Part shown: positions 53,531-64,000 of the stretch, one piece after another
Layout of the letters: the number at the start of each line of letters is the position of its first letter
How positions within the stretch are numbered: the first letter of the stretch is position 1
From: Cannabis sativa
Taxonomy: Eukaryota > Streptophyta > Magnoliopsida > Rosales > Cannabaceae
Length of the DNA stretch: 64,000 nt
Assembly (NCBI RefSeq): GCF_029168945.1
Contig: NC_083608.1
Span: forward strand, 22,028,136-22,092,135
Reading direction: 5' to 3'
Notes under the pieces: generated by a model
The model's database searches: none
What the model was told of the DNA's origin: nothing
The model's input: only the letters and a program-made list of their open reading frames with translations
Position numbers and translations under genes: made by a program

Positions 53531-54846
53531 AGAGGAAGAGATTCACTCACTTCAATTTTAATGGAAAAAAAAATACCAAAAATAAGTCTATTTCTGTTTT
53601 GTTTCCCATATCTGAGATTAGCTTACGAGTCATTCTAAACTCATTTTAGGAAAACTGACGAGGTTATCCTTGAGAATTTACTACATGATGTGTATGGTAA
53701 TGGTATGGTATATCATTGTAAAAGACATCATTCTTTATTGAGAAGTTCTCCATTCCATAACCCCATCTAATTGTTTTTTTTTAAGAAAAGAATAATTGTA
53801 TTAACTTTAGAATCATTTAATGTATCACATAATAAAGTGAACCAATTATGGAAGAAAAAGCAAAGCAAGAAAGTCTGACCCCAATTGCCATTGAGAATTA
53901 GAAAAGACTGTTGTTGTTTCATATTACTACTAATGACCAACCTCGCACGAACCTTATTTACCCAAACCTGGGGCCTTACAACTAACTATGGCTTTTGAAA
54001 TGCATGTAAATATCACTGGCGCAATATACATCTGAGTTTAACCTTCCCTTCACACAACACAATCCTTAAAATTTAAATCTTCGAACTCGATTTGTGAAAA
54101 ACTGGTCTCTAAGCCAAGTCATAATGTTCCACAAAAAGATACATCATTTTCTTTTTTTTTTTTTTGAGTTCGCTTAATCTTACATATTTAAAAGGCTAAT
54201 TAAGATTTTTACCGCCTAAACTTTGACATGTACCAAATCATACTTCCCAAACTTTAATATCTATCAAATCATACCCCTCGAACTTTGACATATAATAAAT
54301 TATGCCACTAAACTTTCATCAATGTTAGACTTTTTTACTAAAATTGAACTGAAGTTCTTAAATCTAACAATTTTAATAGTTCAAGAGGCATTTTTAACGA
54401 TCTTAAAAGTTCAAAGAACATGATTTAATGCATGTCAAAATTTAGGGAACAAAAATACTAATTAGCTTATTTTAAGAAACATGAGATTATAGCACTCGTT
54501 ATGTAAGTACTTATACAGGATTCAAAATTTCAGATCTAAATCTTGTTGGTCGGAGAAAATTAAGTATCTAATCTTTTGTAAGAAAATTTCTTCATAGCCC
54601 AGAAAGATCACAATTGAATAAACTATGCAAGAGACAACCTCAACACTAATTTTCATTTCACGAATCACTAAAGCAATTACAAAATTTAATAATACAATAG
54701 CCGGATCCCAAAGATAAAAATCAGTCTTATAACTACACATATACAGAGCTAAGTAACCATATTCATAAAGCTCGTCGCAAGAGTTAAGCTAGAAAAGACA
54801 CATAGTTGGCCGGTGTAACCTCTAACCTCCCCAGTAATTCTACTCC
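53531..54846. other. Convergent intergenic region between MOD1 and NSE4
   Basis: MOD1 and NSE4 genes converge here. A degenerate tandem motif (CAAATCATACNNCCNAACTTT and variants) occurs at about 54225-54330. No other gene is seen. Confidence 0.5.
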
Positions 54847-57308
54847 TCACCTCAATTTACGCTTCCCTTTTCGGAGGGCAGCAACTCTTTGTACATCATT
54901 TCCATCCACAGGTGAATCTTCCACAACTGATGGTTCACTATCAGGGGACTCTTCTAGAACTGCCTGATCATGCAAAACCAAGCCACGATTCCTACTGAAC
55001 TTCCGAATTGGTGTTGTTGGTGCTGGTGATGGTGCTGTTGATTGTCGTTCCTCGGTAGGTTGATTTGGTTGGGAAGGTTGTTCTGGTTGAGAACTATTTG
55101 ACCTATGCGGCATCAATTCCCCTCCAATATCAACATAATTTGACATCAACTGCATGTAAAAATATCAGCTTTGTAATCACAGAAGAAAAAATAATAGTTG
55201 AAAGAATACTCATCTATAGATTCATCAGGGCTAACAAAATATAGATAAACGACTACCAAAAACTGTTCAAACTATTTATGAATTGAGTACTGTAAAAGGG
55301 AATGGATAGTATGTTGTGCTTTTGACAGCAATTGTCCATCCAAAGCAACCCCATCTCAGAATAATTATCAGCAAAAGAAATGATCATAGAAAAGTAAACA
55401 ATTAAAGATACACCAGATCCTTTTCTAATTACCTTCCAGTCCTTGAAATCAAATCTGAAAACAAAATGGCTATAAGCAACCTCGCCTGAAGCAACTGCAT
55501 TGGCAGCAGGTGCATTTCTTGGCGCTGAAAAATCAGATGAACACATTTATTACATTAAATATATAAAAAAAATGAAAAGTATGAATGGTAAATATTTAAG
55601 ATCTTACAAACAAAATGGCATCCTTTCTCATCCACTTTAATTTCAGCACGCCCATCTTTAACAAGAAATGACAGTGCAAATAAATTCTCTACTGTTTGTG
55701 CAAAAGAATTCCTGTTCAAAATTAGGTTTTCAAGCCCGACTTTTCTATGCTTCCTAAGAATGTTGAACATGACTGCCATATTCTTATCGGTGTCTGTTTT
55801 CTCTTTTGAGAGAGAATTATCAAGCTGCACATATAATTTGAAGTTTATTAATCTTTCTAGATTCATTGGGAAAGAAAAGAAAATATAAGTATAAGTACCT
55901 AGCACTAATTAAAATGAAGATGCAGATGGTTTTTCTAACTTTCAGCAACTCTACCAAGAATCAAAATCAATAAATCCATGACCCATATGATAGCCTATAC
56001 TAATGGATGCACAATAACAACATACATGAATTTAAAAAATTGAAAAGTCATTCTACTAAAACCAATTACCTTAAAATGATTCAATAAATAACCAGAACGT
56101 TAAATTAGTATCCGTAGTTCGTGTAAAAATTGACGATGTTATTTGAATCATGCAGTTTTACCTCTTCTGGTCGAGAACTCTCCGTAGGTCTCACATGTTT
56201 ACGACGAACAGCGGGCTTACGAAGTTTTATTTCTGTGCTCATAGGACCAATCCTGAACACAGAGAAATTATACCAATATAAGCATCTGACAAAGCATCTT
56301 AAACAAAGAAAAAAACTAATACTATAAGCTATGGCTATTACATGGTGCAGCATCCAGGAGCTTTCCTGAAAACATCTGACACAGCAACTCCAACATCCTT
56401 CCAAAATGTCAAGCTCACCTGCTCCTCCATGGTTCCACTCCGTCCAAATTCCATCAGAAGACTGCTGACAAAGTTTGAAGGAGTTATACCATGAATTCCA
56501 TGTGCTTTGACTGAGGACATTAACGTACTTGTAATGTCCAAAAGTGCTTCCGCATCAGCAACTTGCTCTCTAGGTTTTTGAACTGATATATCAAATTTTG
56601 ACCCCCAAAAAAAAAACAATTACAGGTAAGCTAACTTTCTTGGTAATAATGTCACCAAACAAATATATCTTAAAAGGGCACAGGTCTACCAAGTTGATGC
56701 AAGCTCTCCACCTCATTAATGATTGAACTGAAGTTATCTGAATTTGCATCTGTTAAATCATCTCTCTTATCTGCACATAATCACATAAGGTATATATATT
56801 ATCCCAAGAGTATTCAATCAAGAATACAGAATAAAAATGTAAGCGCCAAATGGTCTAAAAAATTAGCAAAAAAAAAAAAAAAAACTCATAAAAATAAAGA
56901 AGTGGCCTGAATTAAACTCATATTCATTTTTCAGTGTTCTGACACATTAGTATCCTTCCTAATTCCTTTTAAGAAAAAATGTAAACAACGCTAACACAAT
57001 ATTGTGAATTAAATTCGTAAACAAAGAAACTTAACATCAAACATAGCATCACGGTTACCAAAAAAAAAAAAAAAAAAAAAGAAGAAGAACACAGTAACAT
57101 GATTTATTATTGAGCGCAAACAAACATCCAAAAGCCCAAAAACAAAAAGGAAAGAAAAGAAAGGCATACCACTGATTTTGGACTTGACGGCGAGGTAGCG
57201 GGATCGGAGAACCCTGCGGTCCTTCTCGGCACCAGATTGTTCATCTTCAGAGACTCGTTTAGTAGAAGGCTTAGTAGTGGTGGATTCGCGCTTCACAGCC
57301 CTAACCAT
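54847..57308 (-). CDS. NSE4A: SMC5/6 complex kleisin subunit NSE4
   Basis: Seven minus-strand exons (57308-57170, 56770-56690, 56582-56342, 56252-56162, 55824-55608, 55524-55433, 55149-54847) encode 387 residues with phases joining. NSE4 bridges the SMC5 and SMC6 heads in the nucleus and acts in DNA repair and chromosome maintenance. Family motifs are present: [59 protein letters not shown] near residue 224 and [12 protein letters not shown], then [14 protein letters not shown]. The last matches plant NSE4A proteins closely. A GA-repeat lies in the 5' UTR at 57341-57360, and the upstream region is short before a MULE begins. Confidence 0.95.
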
Positions 57309-57821
57309 GGCAAATGGTGGTTGGGTTGAGGCTTGAGAGAGAGAGAGAGAGAGAGAGAGAGCTCAAGGGAAATAAGGGTTTAGAGTTTAAACTATAAAAT
57401 GGGGAAAATAATAAAATAATCCTAAATTGGATTCAAAAATATTCAAACAAATTAAAGGAAAGAGAAGAGAGGGAGGGAAAGGAAATAAGGAAAATAATAT
57501 TTTAAGAAATCGGAGAGCGGAGGAGGGAACAGACTTTAAAGGGGTAACCTTTTTGTTTTGCCCTCCCGCCGAATTTATCAGGTTTGTGATGGACGGCTAA
57601 GATCAAACTCTTTTCTTTTCACCCACAAAACTCACTACTCCGCAAGCAATGGATTAATTATTGGGATTTTTACATGGGAAATTTGACAATATATGCTTAA
57701 ATATAGCATATATTGTTTTAATATACTATGTTAAAAAAAATTAAAAAAATACTCTCCAATTAATTATAATCCCAACTTTACCCTCCCCATTTCAAACTTT
57801 CACTCTCCCTCTAACTCTCGG

Positions 57822-57874
<53 letters not shown>
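57822..57874 (+). repeat. (TC)n microsatellite and C-rich minisatellite
   Basis: A pure TC run lies at 57822-57874. A C-rich stretch with the unit CACCGGACCACCC repeated follows at about 57905-57950 in the 5' untranslated part of the Ulp1-type gene. Confidence 0.85.
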
Positions 57875-57877
<3 letters not shown>

Positions 57878-58682
57878 CTCACGCAAACCAGACAACACAT
57901 ACCCCAGTCACCGGACCACCCCTCACTCACCGGACCACCCACGACACCCACCCCTCACGCAAACCAGACAGCCCTCACCCCACTCACGGACCACCCCCTC
58001 ACCACCCGACCCCAGCATCCAGAGGAAATCGCGAAACCCATCTCAGACGACATCGCGAACTCTTCGAAGAAGAAATCGTGAAACCCCAGACGAGATCGAG
58101 AAACCCCCATTCGCGACACCCCCAAACGAAACCCAGATCCAAAACCTTAAAAAAAGGTATTTTTCTAAACTTTTTTGTTGTTTCATTACTTTTTCTTCTG
58201 TTTGTGCTTCATTTTAAAGTAATGTAGTTAGTTTAGGTTCAATTTGTTTGATTTCGTTTGAATTTCATTGTTTTGGTATATTTTCTGGTTTTTGTGCAAA
58301 ATTTGCGACGTAGGGCGACTATGTTCACGACATAACGCGACATCGTCTAGAAAAAGTTAGGGATTTTCTGTTAAACGTCTTTTCACGACGTGTTGTCGAC
58401 ATACTAGCGACATAATTAGCGATATTGAATTTAGTACTTAGGTTTCATGATTTTTATCGACTTGTATGTGTGTTTGGCGACATGTTTTGCGATATATTAG
58501 CGATATATAACAGTTATACATAGGACTAGTTTTGCAGCCTCTTTTTTGTGTTTAGCGATTCATTAGCGATATATTAGCGACGTATTTGGCGATTTGATCA
58601 GGATTATATTTAGCGATGTATAGCGACATACAGCGACATGTTTCGCGACATACTTCTAACAAATTTTTTGACAATTTTGCAG

Positions 58683-61600
58683 ATGGCTCCTGAACTTAAA
58701 CTTCCAATTACCTCTCATTTCACGGGACGTCTTACCTATCGGGGTACAGATAGGTTCAGATATATCAAGGCCAAGTTTACTGAGATGGATTTGGTTGAGA
58801 CAGTGAAGGCTAGTCCTTTCGGACACTTTTGGGAAGAGTTTGGAGAGTTAACTTTCTCTGGCGCGTTGGTCCACAGCCTCCTCTTACGAAAAATGAAAGT
58901 GGACACAGAAAAGGAGGATGAGGTTTGGTTTCATGTAGGGAGAAATGACATGAGATTCGGACGGATAGAGTTTGGACTCATTACTGGCTTACCTATGGGT
59001 AGTGCCCCTACGGAGGAGGAAATACACGCCAAGTCCAACGACCATCTAGTTCGGACTTATTTTGAAGGGAAGAGTTCTGTTCAGTTGGACTCCCTTATGA
59101 TCCAACTTCGAGAGGTGCGAAGATAAAGATGATGCCTACAAGCTTGGACTGATCGCTTTCATTGAAGGTGTATTAGTATCAAAGGAGGGCAATGTCCAAG
59201 TTTGGCCTGAGATGTTGAAGTTTGTTAACGATCTCGACTTCTTCTTTAAGTATCCGTGGGGCGAGCGCGCTTTTCGTAAGCTGATGGAGACATTAGGAAA
59301 GAATATGCAACATTACAAGGATAATGTTGACAAGAAGAAGGGGAAGAAGATTGCTCAGGAGGCAAAGTACACAGTTAGTGGCTATGTACCTGCCTTTCAG
59401 TACTGGGCATACGAAGCAATTGAGAAGTTGGGGAAGAAGTATGCCCACTGCAACGGGACCAAGTTCCCCAGAATGTTGAGCTGGAAAACACCGGAGGGCC
59501 AGCGGAAACAAGATGTCAAGGCAACCGACATTGCACTGTTATTCAACAGTCGGGTATGTTTCTTTACTGTTCTGTATTTTATTTAAATTTATTGAAAATG
59601 AACATTCGCGACATTGTTAGCGATATGTTAGCGACATTATGCGATGTCGCAAAAGAAGTGGCTGTATCGCTTATCGCGACATATGTCGCGACGTGTTATC
59701 GACATGTAGCGACATTGTGCTTCTTTTTTCAATTATCATAATTTTTGACTTCTTTTAACAGTTTTTAATTATTCTGTGTTTTCTTTTTTTGTTTCGGTTG
59801 GTGGTGAAGAAGTGCTTGTTTCCGGCCAGTGAAGAGGCATACTTCAAGAGTATTAATGAGGGTAGAGCCCCTCTTTGCTTTGAGATGGACGTAGAACATC
59901 GCATTTTGTGGACGTTGATGGTACACAAGAGTCTGTGTTTGAAACTCAAGCGAAGACCATCAACGAGGCCGTGACAAAGGCAAATTTAGTTCCACCACCA
60001 CCGGCACCTGAAGTACACGAGCCATCTACTTCAGCAGGTCCTTCTGCTCCAACCAGTACAACTGTGGACACTGACCTTGTAAAGAGGTTGGATAGCATTG
60101 AGGCCCGGCTGGAGAAGCTTGAGTCCCAGCAAGAAGCCGTCATGTTGGCACAGACGGGGTTAGTAAATAGCCATCTCAGTATGAGGCGGTCCTTCACAGA
60201 GAGTCAGAAAGATCTGAAGGAGACTCTACTGGCTAAGATGGACGAGTTGATGGCTATGGTAAAAGGAGCGCCCACACCTGCAGAGCCCACACCTGCACCG
60301 CAAAATGAGGAACAACAGGCGAGTGATAACGAAGATGTCTTCCCAGAAGATTGGGAAGCAGATGATAACGAGGCACCGTCAACTCCATTGGACGCAATCA
60401 TCACGGCCATTGGGGATACACAATCACAGGACGAAGTCCTACTTCTACCTGCACCCCCAGAAAATGTGCCATTTGTGAGGAAGAGGAAGCCGCCAACGTA
60501 CTTGAACGACTACACTGCGGAAAAGAAAAAGAGGCGAGTTCTTCCAGAGAACGTAGACCCGGAGAGACCAGCAGACCGTAGATTGCTTCGTACGTTCAAG
60601 AGGTGGTTGATTGGAGACATTCCCAATGCTCGACCTAGGAATGTGCACACCGGTGTTGGCGATGTGAAGTTCTTCACAGTTCTGTTTCTTAGGTCAGAGT
60701 GGCTTCACGATGGGGTAAGTATTTAATCATTAATTAGTATTTTTCATTTTTTTTGCAACATTTTATTGTATTGTCGATGTGTTAGCGACAATGTAGCGAC
60801 ATTTTCGCGACATTGTTGCTGACACAGAAGTGTTTTTCTTTCTGTTGAATTTGTCGACATTTCGCGACATTGTCACGACATTCTCGCGACATGGTCGCGT
60901 TTTTTCCACGTTCTGTTTAACGACATGTCGCGACATTGTCACGACATTGTCGCGACATCAGGCAAATTTATTTAACGACAATCTTCGCGACATTTCGCGA
61001 CTTTATTTACGACATTACTTAATCTTCTCTTTTTTTTATGCAGCACATAGATGCCATATCACACTTGATGAGGAGGAGACGCCATCATTTTCCAGAGTTG
61101 TACCCTCAGCCAGGTGTGATTCTGGACACAACACTTCCACAATTCCTCATAGGCATTTGGAGCTGCCATGCTGGTGACAGAAGTACGTTCGAATGGCCAG
61201 ATGCGGTGAACCAGTACTATCTGGGTATGGAGAGCCGTTACATGCCATGTTGGAAGGATTTGAACTTCATATACTTCGTCCTGTACTTCGATCATCAACA
61301 ACATTGGGTTGCTGTTGAGGTAGATATTGATATGTGGCAGATTCGGGTGTACGATAATGATTTATCATGCACCACCGAAGCACAGTTTGATGCCATCATG
61401 CTACCTTGGACTGAGTTGTTTCCACATCTGCTGAGGTCTACTGGCTATTATGATCAGGTCAACAACAACATTCTGAATGTGGACTTAGGGGACAGTAGCC
61501 AACTGAAAGCAATGCATGCTAGACGCATGCCAAGTGAGGTGGTTCCCCAAAGTAAAACAAGGTATTTGTTAATATAGTATATTATTATTTCATTTGCCAT

Positions 61601-61794
61601 TACTCTTTATATGCAGTTCAGTCTCTAAATGTGTTTGTTGTTAATTTTTCAGTGGTGATTGCGGGGTGTATGCACTTGAGTACATCGAACACCTCATGCT
61701 GAATCGGTCCTTGGACAACATTACAGACGATAGCATGAGAATGTTCAGAGATCGGTGGTGTGTAGACTTGTTTTATCAGAACTTAACTTGGTAA
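58683..61794 (+). CDS. MULE-borne Ulp1-like cysteine protease with DUF1985-type N-terminal domain
   Basis: Start ATG 58683 follows a CAG acceptor and a leader intron. Residues from MAPELKLPITSHF on resemble the DUF1985 domain (FGHFWEEFGELTFSGALVHSLL, then FGRIEFGLITGLP). Later exons (about 59810-60714, 61044-61561, 61653-61794) hold a Pro/Ala-rich linker, a Glu/Lys coiled coil and the C48 (Ulp1) core: H in HQQHWVAVEVD, D in VYDNDLSC and C in SGDCGVYALEYIEH, the full catalytic triad. It likely cleaves SUMO-like conjugates. The frame is shifted once near 59100-59110 (CEDKDDAYKLGLIAF reads only in the next frame) and probably once near 59905. This makes this copy doubtful unless splicing resolves it. 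Confidence 0.82.
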
Positions 61795-62286
61795 AATATA
61801 ATTTAAAAGGGTTGTAAATTTTTTGTATTATAGACGATAGTTGTTTTTAGTACTGTACAGTTTTTATATATGGAAAAGTGTTCAATTTAAAAACTTTACT
61901 TACATGTCGCTACATAATCGTTAACATGTCGTTAAATGTCGAAAATTTTAAGTTTCAGAGTGTTTGGTTTCATATCGCTAAAGCACCGCGAACCTGTCGT
62001 TAAAATGTCGATAGTACAATCATGTTTTGACTCTTCAGTTGATGTCGTTAACATGTCGCAAGAATGTCGCGAAACGTCGTTACAAAAGACGTTTCCACAT
62101 TAAATGGTAATTAATGTGACATTTATTATCCCGCCTAACCAACTACTTGATTATGTCGCTAACATGTCGCTATGTGTCGCGACATGTCGCGAAAATTTCC
62201 CAGATTGCTTTTTGCATGACAAACATGTGTACAATTGTGTAATTCAATTTTTACATTTATTATCCCACCTTCCCAACTACTAGTTT

Positions 62287-62300
62287 TCTCTATAAAAGGC
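62287..62300 (+). promoter_or_regulatory. TATA box of the small MULE ORF
   Basis: TCTATAAAAGGC at about 62289-62300 is a close match to a plant TATA box, 68 bases upstream of the ATG at 62368, and would place the start of transcription near 62325. Confidence 0.6.
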
Positions 62301-62367
62301 AATTGTCTATCTCATAAGTTACACATATTTTCTTAATTTTTTTCCTCTTAAGATAATTCTCTTAGCA

Positions 62368-62694
62368 ATGTCTACTAGAAGGAACAAGGGCAAATATCCG
62401 ATTCTTACTCCTGAAGAGATCAAGCAGGAGCCTGATTGTGGGGAAATTACGCCTCAAATGCAAAAAGTGCTTGACGACATGAAACGTTTTGAACATGAAC
62501 GGCTTATGAACGAGTGGAGGTTTCTAAAACTTGAAAAAAAATTTAACAAAACAGGTGTATGGCCGGCTCCACCACCAGGCTTCCCCGAAGGCTGCCGTCG
62601 CTGCAAGTTAGGTTATTTAAATGGTAAACAGGTGAAGCCTGGATCTCTATGCAAATATTGCAAGTCTACACTTCGCTTTGAGTCGCAAATGTAA
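62368..62694 (+). CDS. Small MULE ORF with CxxC...CxxC zinc-ribbon-like motif
   Basis: This 108-residue protein begins MSTRRNKGKYPILTPEE. It has a Lys/Glu helix (MKRFEHERLMNEWRFLKLEK), a Pro segment (WPAPPPGFPEG) and then CRRC, 15 residues and CKYC, a spacing that would suit a zinc ribbon. I do not recognise the family. It is an open frame with its own TATA box between the Ulp1-type gene and the transposase, in the plus orientation. The last codons FESQM and the stop lie inside the first copy of a 161-bp tandem duplication, so the 3' end may have been altered by it. It could be a chance ORF, but the CxxC pairs and TATA box argue for a real gene. Confidence 0.6.
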   Translation: MSTRRNKGKYPILTPEEIKQEPDCGEITPQMQKVLDDMKRFEHERLMNEWRFLKLEKKFNKTGVWPAPPPGFPEGCRRCKLGYLNGKQVKPGSLCKYCKSTLRFESQM

Positions 62695-63130
62695 TCGTTA
62701 AACGTCGCTAAATATCGACTTTTCACTGAATAAATAAAAGTTACATTAATGTCGCTATATGTCGCTAACTTAATCGTGAAACGTCGCTATTTTTTAATTT
62801 TTTCCAGAATTGATAAAAGTTCTTCCTACATGTCGCTTTTGAGTCGCAAATGTAATCGTTAAACGTCGCTAAATATCGACTTTTCACTGAATAAATAAAA
62901 GTTGCATTAATGTCGCTATATGTCGCTAACTTAATCGTGAAACGTCGCTATTTTTAATTTTTTCCAGAATTGATAAAAGTTCTTCCTACATCGCACCATG
63001 TCGCTATTGTAATCGTGGAAAGTCGCAGTTTTTAAATTTTTCCATAATTGAAAAAAGTTCTTCCTATATCGCGACATGTCGCTAGTGTAGTCGTGGAAAG
63101 TCGCATTTTCAGGACCTTGTCCAAAATAAA
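62680..63130 (+). repeat. Tandem duplication, 161-bp unit, with diverged partial copies
   Basis: Two copies begin GAGTCGCAAATGTAATCG at 62680 and 62841 and end near TTCTTCCTACA. They share TAAACGTCGCTAAATATCG and TATATGTCGCTAACTTAATCG. Two shorter, diverged copies (starting near 62991 and 63065) follow. The first copy contains the stop of the small ORF. Confidence 0.85.
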
Positions 63131-63343
63131 ATAAATTTCCAAACATGTCGTCAAAGTGTCGCTACATATCGCAAAATGTCGTGAAATGCACAATTATAAT
63201 CAAAAATCTGAGATAGTGCGAGTAAACGACCACGTACACAGAAAATAATATCCATAAAACATAGTCATACATAAAAAAATACAAGTAACATGTCATAAAC
63301 CATAATAATAATAATGCATGCAATTTAAAAACGAAAATGCTGC

Positions 63344-64000
63344 TCAAACCCTGGCCTTGCAAGTAGCTTTGTTGTGTCCCAATGCGCCACAGTTTGAACA
63401 TTTGCGTGGTTCCTTGACTTTGGTACCGTTCGATGGAAATCGGTTAGTCCGTAGTCTTCCTGCATTGCTCTTTCTTGGACGACCTACAGGTTTCTTCTCC
63501 ACTGGTACACCGATTCTCATGTTCTGCATGTGTTCTGGAAGCACCCATTCATCCTCCTCGCCCACAACATTAATTGTTGCATCGTAAGTATTCTTCCACG
63601 TCTCCTTTGTGTAATAGGGAGATGACAGAGCGTACACACTGACATTCTGAGTAAGCGCTGCGGCACATGCATGGGGACAAGGAATTTTCAACAATTGGAA
63701 CATGCCGCAAGTGCATGTTCTCTCAACTAAGTTCACATCTCCGCCTTTTTCAAAGTCAGAACCGTCAGCACCTCTTCCAACATTAAACAATTGTGCACCG
63801 TTACGTAGGACACTTCTACGTCTACCATCCTCGTGTTGCTTTATCAAATCTTCCTCAAAATGAGTTGCCAAAGGGGTAACACACTTACTTGCCTTCTCAA
63901 GACGGTTAGCAAACCAATTTTGTAGTGTGAACCTTATGAACTCAACTAGAGTAGTTATTGGATATGCCCGGAATTCTTCAGTCACGTTGTTAAGGCTTTC
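63344..64000 (-). CDS. MURA-type (Mutator) transposase, C-terminal part
   Basis: The minus-strand frame enters the window at 64000 in mid-gene and ends at a stop at 63344. It starts ESLNNVTEEFRAYPITTL, the MULE transposase stretch after the catalytic core. It continues with a SWIM zinc finger (CTCGMFQLLKIPCPHACAAA) and a CCHC knuckle (CSNCGALGHNKATC) near the C-terminus. The catalytic DDE residues would lie upstream, outside the window. An A/T-hook-like basic stretch (KKPVGRPRKSN) precedes the knuckle. This would be the enzyme that mobilises the element and related non-autonomous copies in trans. Confidence 0.9.
   Translation of the reverse strand, partial: ESLNNVTEEFRAYPITTLVEFIRFTLQNWFANRLEKASKCVTPLATHFEEDLIKQHEDGRRRSVLRNGAQLFNVGRGADGSDFEKGGDVNLVERTCTCGMFQLLKIPCPHACAAALTQNVSVYALSSPYYTKETWKNTYDATINVVGEEDEWVLPEHMQNMRIGVPVEKKPVGRPRKSNAGRLRTNRFPSNGTKVKEPRKCSNCGALGHNKATCKARV

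Larger units (their letters stand above)
58310..63190. repeat. Reiterated GCGACAT word in MULE introns and spacers
   Basis: In non-coding parts (58310-58660, 59605-59720, 60785-61015) the plus strand repeats GCGACAT, CGCGACATTG and close forms. From about 61905 to 63190 it repeats the complement, ATGTCGC, as in TGTCGCTAAATGTCG and CATGTCGCGAAAATT. Coding exons lack it. The change of orientation lies between the Ulp1 stop (61794) and 61905. Its density and restriction to this element make it a feature of this MULE. Confidence 0.8.
57676..64000. mobile_element. Large MULE carrying Ulp1-like, small zinc-ribbon-like and MURA-type genes (3' end outside window)
   Basis: A terminus-like GGGAAATTTGACAATATATGC at 57676 resembles the ends of the two smaller Mutator elements. 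From there to the window end lie a Ulp1-type protease gene on the plus strand, a small ORF and a transposase gene on the minus strand. MULEs that capture Ulp1-like genes (KI-MULE/Kaonashi type) are known in plants. The right end is not in the window, so the target duplication cannot be checked. The left end is 368 bp upstream of the NSE4 start. Confidence 0.78.

Overview
This is a window of nuclear DNA from a flowering plant, almost certainly a eudicot. The evidence is GT-AG (and one GC-AG) introns, an AT-rich background, a plastid-targeted enoyl-ACP reductase, a group-1 LEA gene, and plant-type Ty1-copia, L1-like, Mutator (MULE) and CACTA transposons. I cannot fix the species from sequence alone; a Rosales/Cannabaceae-like genome is only an impression.

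Layout. 1-6.5 kb holds a decayed Ty1-copia element riddled by later insertions: a chimeric LTR block (1101-2617) and a composite 5S-carrying TRIM-like element (3427-5811, 5-bp target duplication). 6.5-8.5 kb holds broken coiled-coil coding remnants around a 124-bp CT microsatellite. 8.5-14.9 kb is a complete L1-like LINE with both ORFs open, a poly(A) tail and a 15-bp target duplication. 16-20.9 kb is a 5' portion of a second copia element that fuses into a polypyrimidine/polypurine inverted repeat (20.9-21.6 kb), followed by a solo LTR (21.7-23.6 kb). A LEA gene with three G-box/ABRE cores upstream lies at 25.2-26.4 kb. 28.5-32.7 kb holds two Mutator-type MITEs, the second split by a CACTA element. 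32.9-38.1 kb is a copia element with two 532-bp LTRs but with stops and a frameshift.

The right half is more genic. A five-exon HVA22-like gene (39.1-39.9 kb) lies between LINE remnants. A KH plus CCCH zinc-finger gene is on the minus strand (43.5-44.3 kb, 5' exon not found). Two non-autonomous Mutator-like elements (45.8-47.6 and 47.7-50.0 kb) lie next to each other, the second ending just upstream of the plastid enoyl-ACP reductase gene MOD1 (51.0-53.5 kb coding). The SMC5/6 subunit gene NSE4 is on the minus strand (54.8-57.3 kb). From 57.7 kb to the window end there is a large autonomous-type MULE carrying a Ulp1-like protease gene, a small unrecognised zinc-ribbon-like ORF, and the C-terminal part of a MURA-type transposase.

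The host genes (LEA, HVA22-like, CCCH/KH, MOD1, NSE4) are unrelated housekeeping or stress genes and do not form a pathway. The clearest unusual structures are the composite TRIM with 440-bp inverted arms, the MULE insertion at the MOD1 promoter, and the large MULE whose non-coding parts are saturated with a GCGACAT word whose orientation flips in mid-element, together with its small CxxC...CxxC ORF. All sequence similarity statements are from reading and recall; no search was run.
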